64,000 bases of DNA from Alphaproteobacteria bacterium Ga0077535 (GTDB lineage: Bacteria; Pseudomonadota; Alphaproteobacteria; Caulobacterales; Aquidulcibacteraceae), in assembly GCA_001464425.1 (NCBI GenBank), contig LNEK01000033.1, positions 1 to 64,000 of the forward strand. Reading direction: 5' to 3'. Below the pieces are notes generated by a model that saw only the letters and a list, made by a program, of their open reading frames with translations, was not told the DNA's origin and searched no databases. A program made the position numbers and the translations under genes. Numbering within the stretch: the first letter of the stretch is position 1; the number at the start of each line of letters is the position of its first letter. Positions 33,045-40,846 of this stretch are shown here, in pieces.

Positions 33045-34819
33045 TGTGCGGCATAGCCGGCATCGTCGGTGAGGCGGAAGGCGCGCAAGCGCTGATCGAC
33101 GCCATCGCGCATCGCGGCCCGAACGGCATCCGCGTTGAAGAGAGCGAGCGTTATTCATTGGCGCACGCGCGGCTTTCGATCATCGATCTTGAAGGCGGCT
33201 GGCAGCCTTTGCACGCCGCCGGCTCCACCATTATCGGCAATGGCGAGATCTATAATTATCTCGAACTCACCGAAGAATTTCAGCTCAAAGGCAAACTCGC
33301 CACTGGCTCCGATTTCGAGCCGTTGTTGCACATCTACGCGCAAGAAGGCGAAGCCGCGTTCGATCGCCTGCGCGGCATGTACGCATTCTGCCTGATCGGC
33401 GCCGACGGCCGCACCTGGCTGGTGCGCGACCCGTTCGGCATCAAGCCGCTCTACATCCGAGCGCAGAATGGCGCAGTGGCGTTTTCGTCCGAGCCCCGCT
33501 CGTTCGGGCAAGCGATCGTGCGCCCGGAGATCTCCAAACAAGTCGCTGCGTTGAATTACACGCTTGAAAACGAAACGGCTTGGCCCGGCGTGATCCGCTT
33601 AGAGCCAGGTGAGATCATTGAAGTCGTGAATGGCGAGGTGCGCCGGCACCGCGTGCGCAGCGCACTCTCCCCGACCCCTCGTCGGGCGGGGGTAGGGGGT
33701 GAGGGGCGCTCCAACGCACCGGTAGCAGCTGAACGCCCCCCCACCCTGCCCTCCCCCACAAGGGGGGAGGGTTCGGTTGAGCACGCCATCGAGCAACTCG
33801 ACGCGGTCCTCGAAGACTCGATCAAAGTCCACCAACGCTCCGACGTGCCCTACGGCCTCTTTCTCTCCGGCGGCATCGATAGCGCCGCTGTCGCGATCAT
33901 GATGGCGCGGCTGAACACGCGCCCGGTGGTCGCCTACACCTGCGGCTTCGATGTGCCGGAAGCGCGCGACGAACGTGGCCAAGCCGAGCGCGTGGCCCGC
34001 GCGCTGAAGCTTGATTGGAACGATGTCAGTTTCGGTGAGGAGGATTTCTGGCGCATCGCACCGCTGGTGGCGTGGGCGATGGACGATCCCGTCGCCGATT
34101 ACGCTTGCCTGCCGACTTACAAATTGGCCGAAGCTGCAAAGGCGCGGCTCACCGTGGTGCTTACCGGCGAAGGCGGCGACGAATTGTTCGCCGGATACAG
34201 CCGCTATCGCCGCGCGCTGCGCCCAGCTTGGCTCGGCGGGCGCCCAGCTGAGCCGCAGACGGATGCGGTGCTCGGTCCGGATGCGCTCAACGCGTGGCGC
34301 AAAGCGGCGGGCCGGAGGCCCGCGCTCCAACTTACAACGCTCCAGCAATCGCAAGCCGCCGACATCGCCACCTGGCTGCCGAACGATTTGCTCCTCAAAC
34401 TCGATCGCTGCCTCATGGCCAATGGCCTCGAGGGCCGCACGCCGTTCCTCGATCCGGAAGTCGCCGCCTTCGCATTCAACCTGCCGGACAATCTCAAAGT
34501 CCGCGGCCGCTTCGGCAAATACCTGCTGCGCGCCTGGTTGGAGCGCCACTGCCCCGCCGCCGAGCCGTGGGCCAAGAAGAAGGGCTTCACCGTCCCCGTC
34601 GCCGCCTGGATCGCACCGCGCGCGGCTGAACTGGGCGCGAGCCTAGCCGGCGTCGAGGCCGTCCGCGCCGCCGCCAGCGCCGACACCATCCGCGCGATCT
34701 TCGCTGAAGACGCACACAAAGCCCTGCGCTGGCCGCTGCTTTTCCTCGGCCTCTGGGGCCGCATCCATACGGAAGGCGCCTCGCCGGACGCCGCGCTTGC
34801 GAGCCTGATTTCGCGCTAG
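33044..34819 (+). CDS. asnB: Glutamine-hydrolysing asparagine synthase with two in-frame repeat insertions
   Basis: 591 residues. MCGIAGI exposes the N-terminal nucleophile Cys2 of the glutaminase domain; a frame reaching 33008 is only an extension. The ATP-pyrophosphatase domain has LFLSGGIDSAAVA (P-loop), VVLTGEGGDELFAGYSRYRRAL and WLPNDLLLKLDRCLMANGLEGRTPFLD. It makes asparagine (or amidates a sugar-linked substrate) from aspartate and glutamine. Residues 209-244 are encoded by a palindromic repeat between the two domains and 421-431 by a second repeat near WLPNDLLLK. The frame stays open across both. It overlaps the upstream glycosyltransferase gene, hinting at LPS or capsule decoration. 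Confidence 0.9.
   Translation: MCGIAGIVGEAEGAQALIDAIAHRGPNGIRVEESERYSLAHARLSIIDLEGGWQPLHAAGSTIIGNGEIYNYLELTEEFQLKGKLATGSDFEPLLHIYAQEGEAAFDRLRGMYAFCLIGADGRTWLVRDPFGIKPLYIRAQNGAVAFSSEPRSFGQAIVRPEISKQVAALNYTLENETAWPGVIRLEPGEIIEVVNGEVRRHRVRSALSPTPRRAGVGGEGRSNAPVAAERPPTLPSPTRGEGSVEHAIEQLDAVLEDSIKVHQRSDVPYGLFLSGGIDSAAVAIMMARLNTRPVVAYTCGFDVPEARDERGQAERVARALKLDWNDVSFGEEDFWRIAPLVAWAMDDPVADYACLPTYKLAEAAKARLTVVLTGEGGDELFAGYSRYRRALRPAWLGGRPAEPQTDAVLGPDALNAWRKAAGRRPALQLTTLQQSQAADIATWLPNDLLLKLDRCLMANGLEGRTPFLDPEVAAFAFNLPDNLKVRGRFGKYLLRAWLERHCPAAEPWAKKKGFTVPVAAWIAPRAAELGASLAGVEAVRAAASADTIRAIFAEDAHKALRWPLLFLGLWGRIHTEGASPDAALASLISR
33667..33777. repeat. Interspersed palindromic repeat inserted in asnB (CACCCTGCCCTC family)
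   Basis: The insert contains CACCCTGCCCTCCCCCACA and GGGGGGAGGGTTCGG halves, also found at 13747-13797, plus a second GC-rich half (GTCGGGCGGGGGTAGGGGG). It translates as low-complexity text (TPRRAGVGGEG, LPSPTRGEG) typical of this repeat in many proteins. It is located in the linker between the glutaminase and synthetase domains. Confidence 0.8.
34307..34337. repeat. Interspersed repeat inserted in asnB (GCGGGCCGGAGGCCCGC family)
   Basis: GCGGGCCGGAGGCCCGCG followed by CTCCAACTTACAA. The same 25-bp element plus the ACTTACAA tail occurs at 42134-42165 and in inverted form at 42077-42101. In asnB it encodes GRRPALQLTT without changing the frame. Confidence 0.8.
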
Positions 34820-34961
34820 GCCATAACCCCGCCCAATAGCCGGGATAGAAACAAACGAATTGCGCTGACCTGACCGCTAATTCATGCCTGTCAGGCGCCC
34901 CGGCGCTGTTGAGCCAGTTCCTGTCCGGGCCTATGTCTGGGGAACACCTCCGAGGATTTTG

Positions 34962-35822
34962 ATGCAGCCCGCTTCCGTCATTCGCGTACCGCGCGTGGAA
35001 TCCACCCCGCTCGAGATCGGCAACAATTTGCCGCTCACCTTCATCTGCGGCCCCTGCCAGCTTGAAAGCCGCGAGCACGCGCTCGAAACGGCGGAGTTCC
35101 TGCGCGACGTGTTCAAACGCGCTGGCGCCGGCTTCATCTACAAGACCAGCTTCGACAAAGCCAACCGCTCCAGCCTCAGCACCAAGCGCGGCGCCGGCTT
35201 CGATAAAGCGGCGCCCATCTTCGAGGAAATTCGCAAGAAGATCGGCGTGCCGGTGTTGACCGACGTTCACCTGCCCGAGCAATGCGCCGAAGTCGCCGAA
35301 GTCGTCGATGTGCTGCAAATCCCGGCTTTCCTCTGCCGTCAGACTGACTTGCTCGTCGCCGCCGCCGAAACCGGCAAGCCGATCAACGTCAAGAAGGGCC
35401 AGTTCCTCGCCCCTTGGGACATGAAGCACGTGATCGCCAAGATCACCGACAGCGGCAATCCGAACGTGATGGCCTGCGAGCGCGGCGCGAGCTTTGGCTA
35501 CAACACACTCGTCTCCGACATGCGCTCGATCCCGATCATGAAAAGCTTCGGCGCGCCGGTCGTGTTCGACGCGACGCACTCCGTGCAACAGCCGGGCGGC
35601 CGCGGCGAAACCAGCGGCGGCGAACGCCAGTTCGTGCCGATCTTGGCGCGCGCGGCGGTGGCGATCGGCGTGGCGATGGTGTTCCTCGAAGCCCACCCCG
35701 ATCCGGACAACGCCCCGTCAGACGGCCCCAACATGGTGCCGTTCGATCAGCTGGAAGATTTGGTCCGCGATCTCGTCGCCTTCGACAAGCTCGCCAAGCG
35801 CACCGCGTTCGCGGCGGAATAG
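34962..35822 (+). CDS. kdsA: 3-deoxy-8-phosphooctulonate synthase KdsA
   Basis: 286 residues, the normal length for Kdo-8-phosphate synthase. PLTFICGPCQLESREHALETAEFL, FIYKTSFDKANRSS, VLTDVHLPEQCAEVAEVVDVLQIPAFLCRQTDLL, FDATHSVQQPGG and FLEAHPDPDNAPSDGPNM are all family signatures; the catalytic site binds phosphoenolpyruvate and arabinose-5-phosphate. ATG 34962 follows CGAGGA; a longer frame to 34884 is not needed. The C in CGPCQLE is compatible with a metal-dependent form. It supplies Kdo to LPS together with KdsD. Confidence 0.96.
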   Translation: MQPASVIRVPRVESTPLEIGNNLPLTFICGPCQLESREHALETAEFLRDVFKRAGAGFIYKTSFDKANRSSLSTKRGAGFDKAAPIFEEIRKKIGVPVLTDVHLPEQCAEVAEVVDVLQIPAFLCRQTDLLVAAAETGKPINVKKGQFLAPWDMKHVIAKITDSGNPNVMACERGASFGYNTLVSDMRSIPIMKSFGAPVVFDATHSVQQPGGRGETSGGERQFVPILARAAVAIGVAMVFLEAHPDPDNAPSDGPNMVPFDQLEDLVRDLVAFDKLAKRTAFAAE

Positions 35823-35824
35823 AG

Positions 35825-36007
35825 ATGGCCGGTGAGAAGTTCGAGCGTCATCGCCAACCTTGGCGGCAGGACGAAATCCAAAAGCTCCACCAATTCGCCG
35901 GCAAAGGCATGTCGCTGAAAGCGATCGCTAAAGCCCTCACGCGCAGCGAAGAATCGATCAAAGACCGCGCCAAGGCGGATGGGTTGACGATTTCGAAGCT
36001 GCGCTAG
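35825..36007 (+). CDS. Small helix-turn-helix-like protein
   Basis: 60 residues, starting 3 nt after the kdsA stop and thus probably coupled to it. MAGEKFERHRQPWRQDEIQKLHQFAGKGMSLKAIAKALTRSEESIKDRAKADG is predicted to be largely helical, with WRQDEIQKLHQFAGKGMSLKAIAKALTRSEESIKDRA resembling a SANT/Myb-like or sigma region 4-like three-helix unit. Small proteins of this type are found next to core genes in Caulobacterales; function unknown. It ends in TAG before a hairpin. Confidence 0.65.
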   Translation: MAGEKFERHRQPWRQDEIQKLHQFAGKGMSLKAIAKALTRSEESIKDRAKADGLTISKLR

Positions 36008-36012
36008 TCAAC

Positions 36013-36040
36013 GAAGCGCCCGGCGTGAGCCGAGCGCTTC
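36013..36040. terminator. Terminator-like hairpin
   Basis: GAAGCGC / GCGCTTC stem with inner GGC-GTGA-GCC, between the convergent kdsA-side small gene and the fasciclin gene. No long T-run, so strength is uncertain. Confidence 0.6.
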
Positions 36041-36050
36041 ATCAATCTCA

Positions 36051-36491
36051 TTAGGCGGCGGCGCGCTCTGCGTGGGGCATGATCACGGTATCGATCACGT
36101 GGATGACGCCGTTGCTGCAATCGACATCGGCCGTCACCACCTTCGAACCGTTCACAGTGACGCCATTAGTGCCATCGATCCGCAAATCCTCGCCCTGCAG
36201 AGAGCGCGGCGCGATCGACTTGCCCTTGATCTCTGCCGACATCACCTTGCCGGAGATCACGTGCAGCTTCAGCAGCGCAATAAGTTTTTCTTTGCTCGGC
36301 GCATTGATGAGCGCGTCGAGCGTGCCGGCAGGTAGCTTCGCGAACGCCGCATCGTTGGGCGCAAATACCGTAAACGGACCCGCGCCTTTCAGCGTATCTA
36401 CGAGACCCGCCGCAGTAAGCGCCTTCGCCAGCGTCGTGAAAGAGCCGGCCGCCATCGCCGTATCGACAATATTCTTTTTCTGTTCGGTCAT
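36051..36491 (-). CDS. Fasciclin (FAS1) domain protein
   Basis: 146 residues, one FAS1 domain. H1 box-like TVFAPNDAAFAKLPAGTLDALI and H2 box DVDCSNGVIHVIDTVIMPHAE are clear; LHVISGKVMSAEIKGKSIAPRSLQGEDLRI lies between. FAS1 proteins act in adhesion or cell-surface contacts and are usually exported, but no signal peptide is visible here, so location is uncertain. ATG 36491 follows AGGACAC. Confidence 0.9.
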   Translation of the reverse strand: MTEQKKNIVDTAMAAGSFTTLAKALTAAGLVDTLKGAGPFTVFAPNDAAFAKLPAGTLDALINAPSKEKLIALLKLHVISGKVMSAEIKGKSIAPRSLQGEDLRIDGTNGVTVNGSKVVTADVDCSNGVIHVIDTVIMPHAERAAA

Positions 36492-36724
36492 GGAACTGTG
36501 TCCTGAAACGTGGGGTGCACGGCGCAGTACGCCGATGCAATCGCGTCAATGGCGGGATGAAAGTCATCGCGAGCCTCGCGGTACACACTCAAGCGCGCAA
36601 CGCCCGCAAAGGTCCCACCGCCAATGCGCTAGCGCATGCGTCCTGTGCGCACGTGCGGCGCCGCGCCCGTCAAGTGACCCTAGTCACGATGGTTCGCGCC
36701 AGAACTTCCCAACTCAGGTGAGGC

Positions 36725-36794
36725 GGCGGGATCGGGATGACGGAGCTGCGGCGTTCATCCACGCAAAGCGACCAAAGCTTCGCCCGATCCCGCC
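36725..36794. repeat. Long-loop inverted repeat with REP-like arms
   Basis: GGCGGGATCGGG (36725-36736) pairs perfectly with CCCGATCCCGCC (36783-36794) around a 46-nt centre that carries GATGACGG, so the outer text reads GTCATCCCGATCCCGCC on the minus strand. It lies just downstream of the membrane protein gene and may act as its terminator. Confidence 0.65.
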
Positions 36795-36800
36795 CTTGCC

Positions 36801-37226
36801 CTAGCCCGCCCGAGCCACGCGCTGCTTCAAAGCGCCTGACGCCAGCACCGGAATCAAAAAAGCGATCGTCAGAACCGTGTTGGATACGGCGTTCAGCGCA
36901 AAGCCGGTCGCCACCGAAATCGCGCTATCGATCACGTACCAGATCAACACCGCCGCCGTGAGTTCGCCCCAGATCGGCGCGCCGGTGCGGATCGCGGCTA
37001 GCATGGTGAGCGCCCATCCAATCGTCAGCGCGCCTTGCAGGCCAAGGCCGAAGCGCATCGCGTTGGTGTCGAACGCCGCGGCGTTTTCGCCGCCGCCGCT
37101 GAACAGCGTGTAAAGCGTACGCACCAAGCCATCGATCGGCGGCACGGCCGCCGTCGCCAACACCACGCCAAAAGCGAACACGCCCCAGCACCACACCTTC
37201 ATCCAGTTCGCCCACAGACCTTGCAT
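36801..37226 (-). CDS. Small membrane protein, probable target of the neighbouring XRE regulator
   Basis: 141 residues with four predicted membrane segments (VWCWGVFAFGVVLATAAV, MRFGLGLQGALTIGWALTMLAAI, ELTAAVLIWYVIDSAISVATGFAL, VLTIAFLIPVLASGAL). No family is recognised with confidence. ATG 37226 follows AAGGAGA. It is divergent from an XRE-type regulator and shares its upstream region with a perfect palindrome, a common repressor-target arrangement. Confidence 0.7.
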   Translation of the reverse strand: MQGLWANWMKVWCWGVFAFGVVLATAAVPPIDGLVRTLYTLFSGGGENAAAFDTNAMRFGLGLQGALTIGWALTMLAAIRTGAPIWGELTAAVLIWYVIDSAISVATGFALNAVSNTVLTIAFLIPVLASGALKQRVARAG

Positions 37227-37278
37227 GATCGTCTCCTTTTCAATGGGGCGATCCGATCACCGGCGCGTAAGCCTCGCA

Positions 37279-37295
37279 ATTACCTCGGAGGTAAT
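37279..37295. promoter_or_regulatory. Candidate XRE-regulator operator
   Basis: ATTACCTC-G-GAGGTAAT, a perfect 8-bp inverted repeat with a single-base centre. It is 33 nt before the regulator ATG at 37329 and 52 nt before the membrane protein ATG at 37226. Size and symmetry fit a helix-turn-helix dimer. Confidence 0.6.
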
Positions 37296-37328
37296 GGACA
37301 AGCCGCGCGGCGGCGGCGACGATGCCGC

Positions 37329-38117
37329 ATGCTCACCGACACCCAGAAGCGAGAGCCCTCTGCGTTCGCCACGGCGCTGCGCCGTTTCCGTTCGTCCCGC
37401 CGCATGAGCCAGCTCGATCTCGCGCTCGCCAGCGACGTTTCCTCGCGGCACGTTTCGTTTCTGGAATCCGGCCGCGCGCAGCCGAGCCGCGACATGGTTC
37501 TGCAACTCGGCGCTGCGCTGCTGCTGCCGCTGCAAGCGCGCAACGGCCTGCTGCAAGCTGCGGGCTTCACGCCCGCGTTTCCAGCATCACCGCTCGATTC
37601 TGAATCACTGAGCCCGTTCCGCGCCATCCTCAACGACATGATCGCTCGCCATGCGCCCTATCCGGCCATGTTGGTCGACCGTCATTGGACAGTGCTCGAA
37701 GCCAATGCCAGCGCGCGCGCGCTGCTCGACGCGCTCGGGGGCGCCGGCGAGAACAACATCGTCCGCATGATGACGCAGAGCCCGCAAGCCGAGGCGCTGG
37801 TCGCCAATTACGCCGAAGTGCTCGGTGAACTGCAATCGCGGATGCAAATGGAAGCGCTGGAAGCGGGTGACGATCCAGTGTTCGCCGAACTGCTCGGCAT
37901 GCTCGAACGCGCCTGCGCGCGCTTTGCGCCCGCAAGCGCCGCTACGCCGCGCCGCCCTCTGCTGCCGCTGATCATCAACTCACCGGCCGGCGCGCTCAGC
38001 TTCCTCTCCGCCATCGCCCATTTCGGCACCACCGAAGACGTCACCATACGCGACCTGCGCCTCGAACTCCTCTTCCCCGCGGACGACCAAACGCGGGCGG
38101 CGCTGGCGGCGCTCTGA
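37329..38117 (+). CDS. XRE-family regulator with MmyB-like ligand-binding domain
   Basis: 262 residues. Helix-turn-helix at residues about 22-55 (RRMSQLDLALASDVSSRHVSFLESGRAQPSRDMVLQLGAAL). The C-terminal part (ILNDMIARHAPYPAMLVDRHWTVLEANASARALL) is the MmyB-like transcription-regulator domain proposed to bind fatty acid ligands. The ATG was placed at 37329, the point where family similarity starts; the open frame continues upstream to 37035 but overlaps the divergent gene. It probably represses itself and the membrane protein gene through the palindrome at 37279-37295. Confidence 0.88.
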   Translation: MLTDTQKREPSAFATALRRFRSSRRMSQLDLALASDVSSRHVSFLESGRAQPSRDMVLQLGAALLLPLQARNGLLQAAGFTPAFPASPLDSESLSPFRAILNDMIARHAPYPAMLVDRHWTVLEANASARALLDALGGAGENNIVRMMTQSPQAEALVANYAEVLGELQSRMQMEALEAGDDPVFAELLGMLERACARFAPASAATPRRPLLPLIINSPAGALSFLSAIAHFGTTEDVTIRDLRLELLFPADDQTRAALAAL

Positions 38118-38156
38118 CGGGTTGTGATCCGGGCGGGGGTGGGCAATCATCCGCCG

Positions 38157-39629
38157 ATGCAGCTCACCCGCCACAAGCCCATCGTTACGACGCTGAAGCC
38201 GTCGAACCACCCCTACCTCAACGGCGCCTGGACGCCGCTGCACGAGGAGGTGGACGCGATCGAACTTGAGGTCATCGAAGGCGCGATCCCCACGGACATT
38301 GACGGCATTTACCTCCGCAACACCGAGAACCAGATCCACCAGCCGATCGGCCGCTACCACCCGTTCGACGGCGACGGCATGCTGCATCAAATCGATTTCC
38401 AGAACGGCAAAACCAATTACCGCAACCGCTTCGTGCGCACGCGCTGCTTCCAGGCCGAACAGGAAGCCAAAGGCTCGCTCTGGGCCGGCCTCATGGAGCG
38501 TGCGGAAATGTCAAAGCGCCCCGGCTTCGGCGCACATGGCAGCTTGAAGGATTCCGCTTCGACCGATGTCATCGTCCACGCCGGAAAGGCGCTCGCGACA
38601 TTCTACCAATGCGGCGAAGCCTATGTCGTGAACGCCGAGACGCTGGAAACGGAAGGCGTCGCGCATTGGGGCCCGCTCGACGGCGTCTCCGCGCACCCGA
38701 AGGTCGATGAGCGCACCGGCGAGCTGCTGTTCTTCAACTATTCCAAGCACGCGCCCTACATGCATTTCGGTGTCGTCGATGCAGAGAATAAGCTCACGCA
38801 CTATCGCCCGGTGCCGCTGCCCGGCCCGCGCCTGCCGCACGACATGGCCTTCACCGAAAACTACGTCATCCTCAACGACTTCCCGCTCTTCTGGGATGCG
38901 GCGATGTTGCAGAACAACATGCACGTCGTGCGCATGCACCGCGAACTGCCGTCGCGTTTCGCCATCGTGCCGCGCCGCGGCGACGGCGAAATCCGCTGGT
39001 TCGAGGCGGCGCCGACGTTCGTGCTGCACTGGACCAACGCCTACGAGGACGGCGACGAGATCGTGCTCGACGGCTATTTCCAGTCCAACCCCGAGCCCGG
39101 CAAGTTCAAAGGCGCGCCTGAAGGCTACGAGCACATGATGGGCCATCTGGACGAACATTCGTTCCAGTCGCGCCTGCATCGTTGGCGTTTCAATTTGAAA
39201 ACCGGCGAAACCACCGAGCAAAATCTCGATCCGCGCATCCTCGAATTCGGCACCATCAATAATCGCTATGGCGGCCGCAAATATCGCTATGCGTACTCCA
39301 CCACATCGAAGCCGGGCTGGTTCTTGTTCACCGGCATCGTCAAGCACGACCTCGAAACAGGTGAGAGCGAAAGCTACGAGCTTGGCGAGGGCCGCTATGG
39401 CAGCGAGTCCCCGTTCGCGCCGCGCATCGGCGGCAAGGACGAAGACGACGGCTATCTCGTCAGCTTCGTCATCGACGAAAATCGCGGCACGTCCGAGTGC
39501 GTGATCCTCGACGCCAAGAATATCGCAGCCGGCCCTGTCGCGCGCATCGCACTGCCGCACAAAATCTGCTCCGGCACCCACGCCTGCTGGGCCGATCGTG
39601 AATTTCTCCGCGAAGGCAAGCGCGCATGA
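38157..39629 (+). CDS. Carotenoid cleavage oxygenase family protein
   Basis: 490 residues. The four iron-ligand histidines of the family fall in SAHPKVDERTGELLFFNYS, PGPRLPHDMAFTENYVIL, VLHWTNAYEDGDEIVLDG and the C-terminal SGTHACW. The N-terminal YLRNTENQIHQPIGRYHPFDGDGMLHQIDF is typical as well. The enzymes use non-haem Fe(II) and O2 to cleave a conjugated double bond in carotenoids, stilbenes or phenylpropanoids. ATG 38157 was chosen; the longer frame to 38124 adds little. Its end overlaps the next gene (ATGA at 39626-39629), so both are likely made together. Confidence 0.93.
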   Translation: MQLTRHKPIVTTLKPSNHPYLNGAWTPLHEEVDAIELEVIEGAIPTDIDGIYLRNTENQIHQPIGRYHPFDGDGMLHQIDFQNGKTNYRNRFVRTRCFQAEQEAKGSLWAGLMERAEMSKRPGFGAHGSLKDSASTDVIVHAGKALATFYQCGEAYVVNAETLETEGVAHWGPLDGVSAHPKVDERTGELLFFNYSKHAPYMHFGVVDAENKLTHYRPVPLPGPRLPHDMAFTENYVILNDFPLFWDAAMLQNNMHVVRMHRELPSRFAIVPRRGDGEIRWFEAAPTFVLHWTNAYEDGDEIVLDGYFQSNPEPGKFKGAPEGYEHMMGHLDEHSFQSRLHRWRFNLKTGETTEQNLDPRILEFGTINNRYGGRKYRYAYSTTSKPGWFLFTGIVKHDLETGESESYELGEGRYGSESPFAPRIGGKDEDDGYLVSFVIDENRGTSECVILDAKNIAAGPVARIALPHKICSGTHACWADREFLREGKRA

Positions 39630-40846
39630 CCTACATTCTCGGCGGCTGGCAGAGCGATTTCGCTGATAACTGGACGCGCAAAGGCTGGGACACCGCCGCC
39701 GCGTTCGCCGAAACCATCGGCCAAGGCCTCGCCGCCGTCGATCTTGAACCCGGCGACATCGAAACCGGCCATGTCGGCAATTTCGCGGGCGAGCTGTTCG
39801 CCGGCCAAGGCCTGCTCGGCGGCTTCTTCGCGCTCGCGCATCCAGACTTCAACGGCATGCCGACCGCGCGCCACGAAGCGGCCTGCGCCTCCGGCAGCGT
39901 CGCTATCCTCGCAGCGGCTAGCGAGATCGAAGCCGGCCGTTACGGTCTCGCATGCGTCGTCGGCATTGAGCAGATGCGCAACGTCTCCGGCGAACAAGCC
40001 GCGCGCAATCTCGGCGCCGCCGCCTGGGCCGGCTACGAATATCTCGACACGCCGTTCGTCTGGCCGAAAGCCTTCTCCGATCTCGCCGACGAATACGAGC
40101 AACGCTACGGCCTCGACTATCGCCACCTGATGGCGATCAGCGAAAACAATTTCGCCAACGCCAAACGCAACCCAAATGCGCAAACGCGCAAGTACACGTT
40201 CGCGCCGGAGAGCTTCACCGAGAACGACGAGGCCAACCCCATCGTCGTCGGCCGCACCCGCAAGATGGATTGCGGCCAGATCACCGATGGCAGCGCAATC
40301 ATCTTTCTCGCGTCAGAGAAACGCGCCGCGGCGTACGCTAAGCAGCGCGGCCTTGCGCTCGAAAGTATCCCGCGCATCAAAGGCTGGGGCCATCGCTCAG
40401 GCCCGATCGCGTTCGATCACAAGATTCGCGCAAGTGCCGGCGCCGAGTACGTCTTTCCACAAGTGCGTGCCGCAATCGATGATGCATGGAAGCGCGCCAA
40501 CATCGTTTCTCTGAACGAGATCGACGCCATAGAAACCCACGATTGCTTCGCCGTCACCGAGTATATGGCCATCGACCATCTCGGCCTCACCGCGCCGGGC
40601 GAAAGCTGGAAAGCCATAGAAAACGGTGACATCGCGATGGGCGGTGACTTGCCGATCAACCCGAGCGGCGGCCTCATCGGCCTGGGACACCCGGTCGGCG
40701 CCACCGGCGTGCGCATGGCTCTCGACGCTGCAAAGCAAGTGGCGGGCACGGCTGGTGATTACCAAGTCGACGGCGCACGCACGGTGCAAACGCTCAACAT
40801 CGGCGGCTCGGCAACGACCACCGTAAGCTTCATCGTCAGCGCCTAG
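39626..40846 (+). CDS. Thiolase-like (SCP2-thiolase type) acyl-CoA acyltransferase
   Basis: 406 residues. Thiolase fold with the nucleophile Cys in ARHEAACASGSVAI, the His-rich ETHDCFAVTE and the C-terminal GGLIGLGHPVGATGVRMALD. It matches thiolase family members of the acetyl-CoA acetyltransferase/SCP2 type rather than a classical FadA. Such enzymes cleave 3-ketoacyl-CoA or act in degradation of sterol or aromatic side chains. It starts inside the end of the carotenoid oxygenase gene, so products of oxygenase cleavage are a plausible source of its substrate; this is inference. Confidence 0.9.
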   Translation: MTYILGGWQSDFADNWTRKGWDTAAAFAETIGQGLAAVDLEPGDIETGHVGNFAGELFAGQGLLGGFFALAHPDFNGMPTARHEAACASGSVAILAAASEIEAGRYGLACVVGIEQMRNVSGEQAARNLGAAAWAGYEYLDTPFVWPKAFSDLADEYEQRYGLDYRHLMAISENNFANAKRNPNAQTRKYTFAPESFTENDEANPIVVGRTRKMDCGQITDGSAIIFLASEKRAAAYAKQRGLALESIPRIKGWGHRSGPIAFDHKIRASAGAEYVFPQVRAAIDDAWKRANIVSLNEIDAIETHDCFAVTEYMAIDHLGLTAPGESWKAIENGDIAMGGDLPINPSGGLIGLGHPVGATGVRMALDAAKQVAGTAGDYQVDGARTVQTLNIGGSATTTVSFIVSA

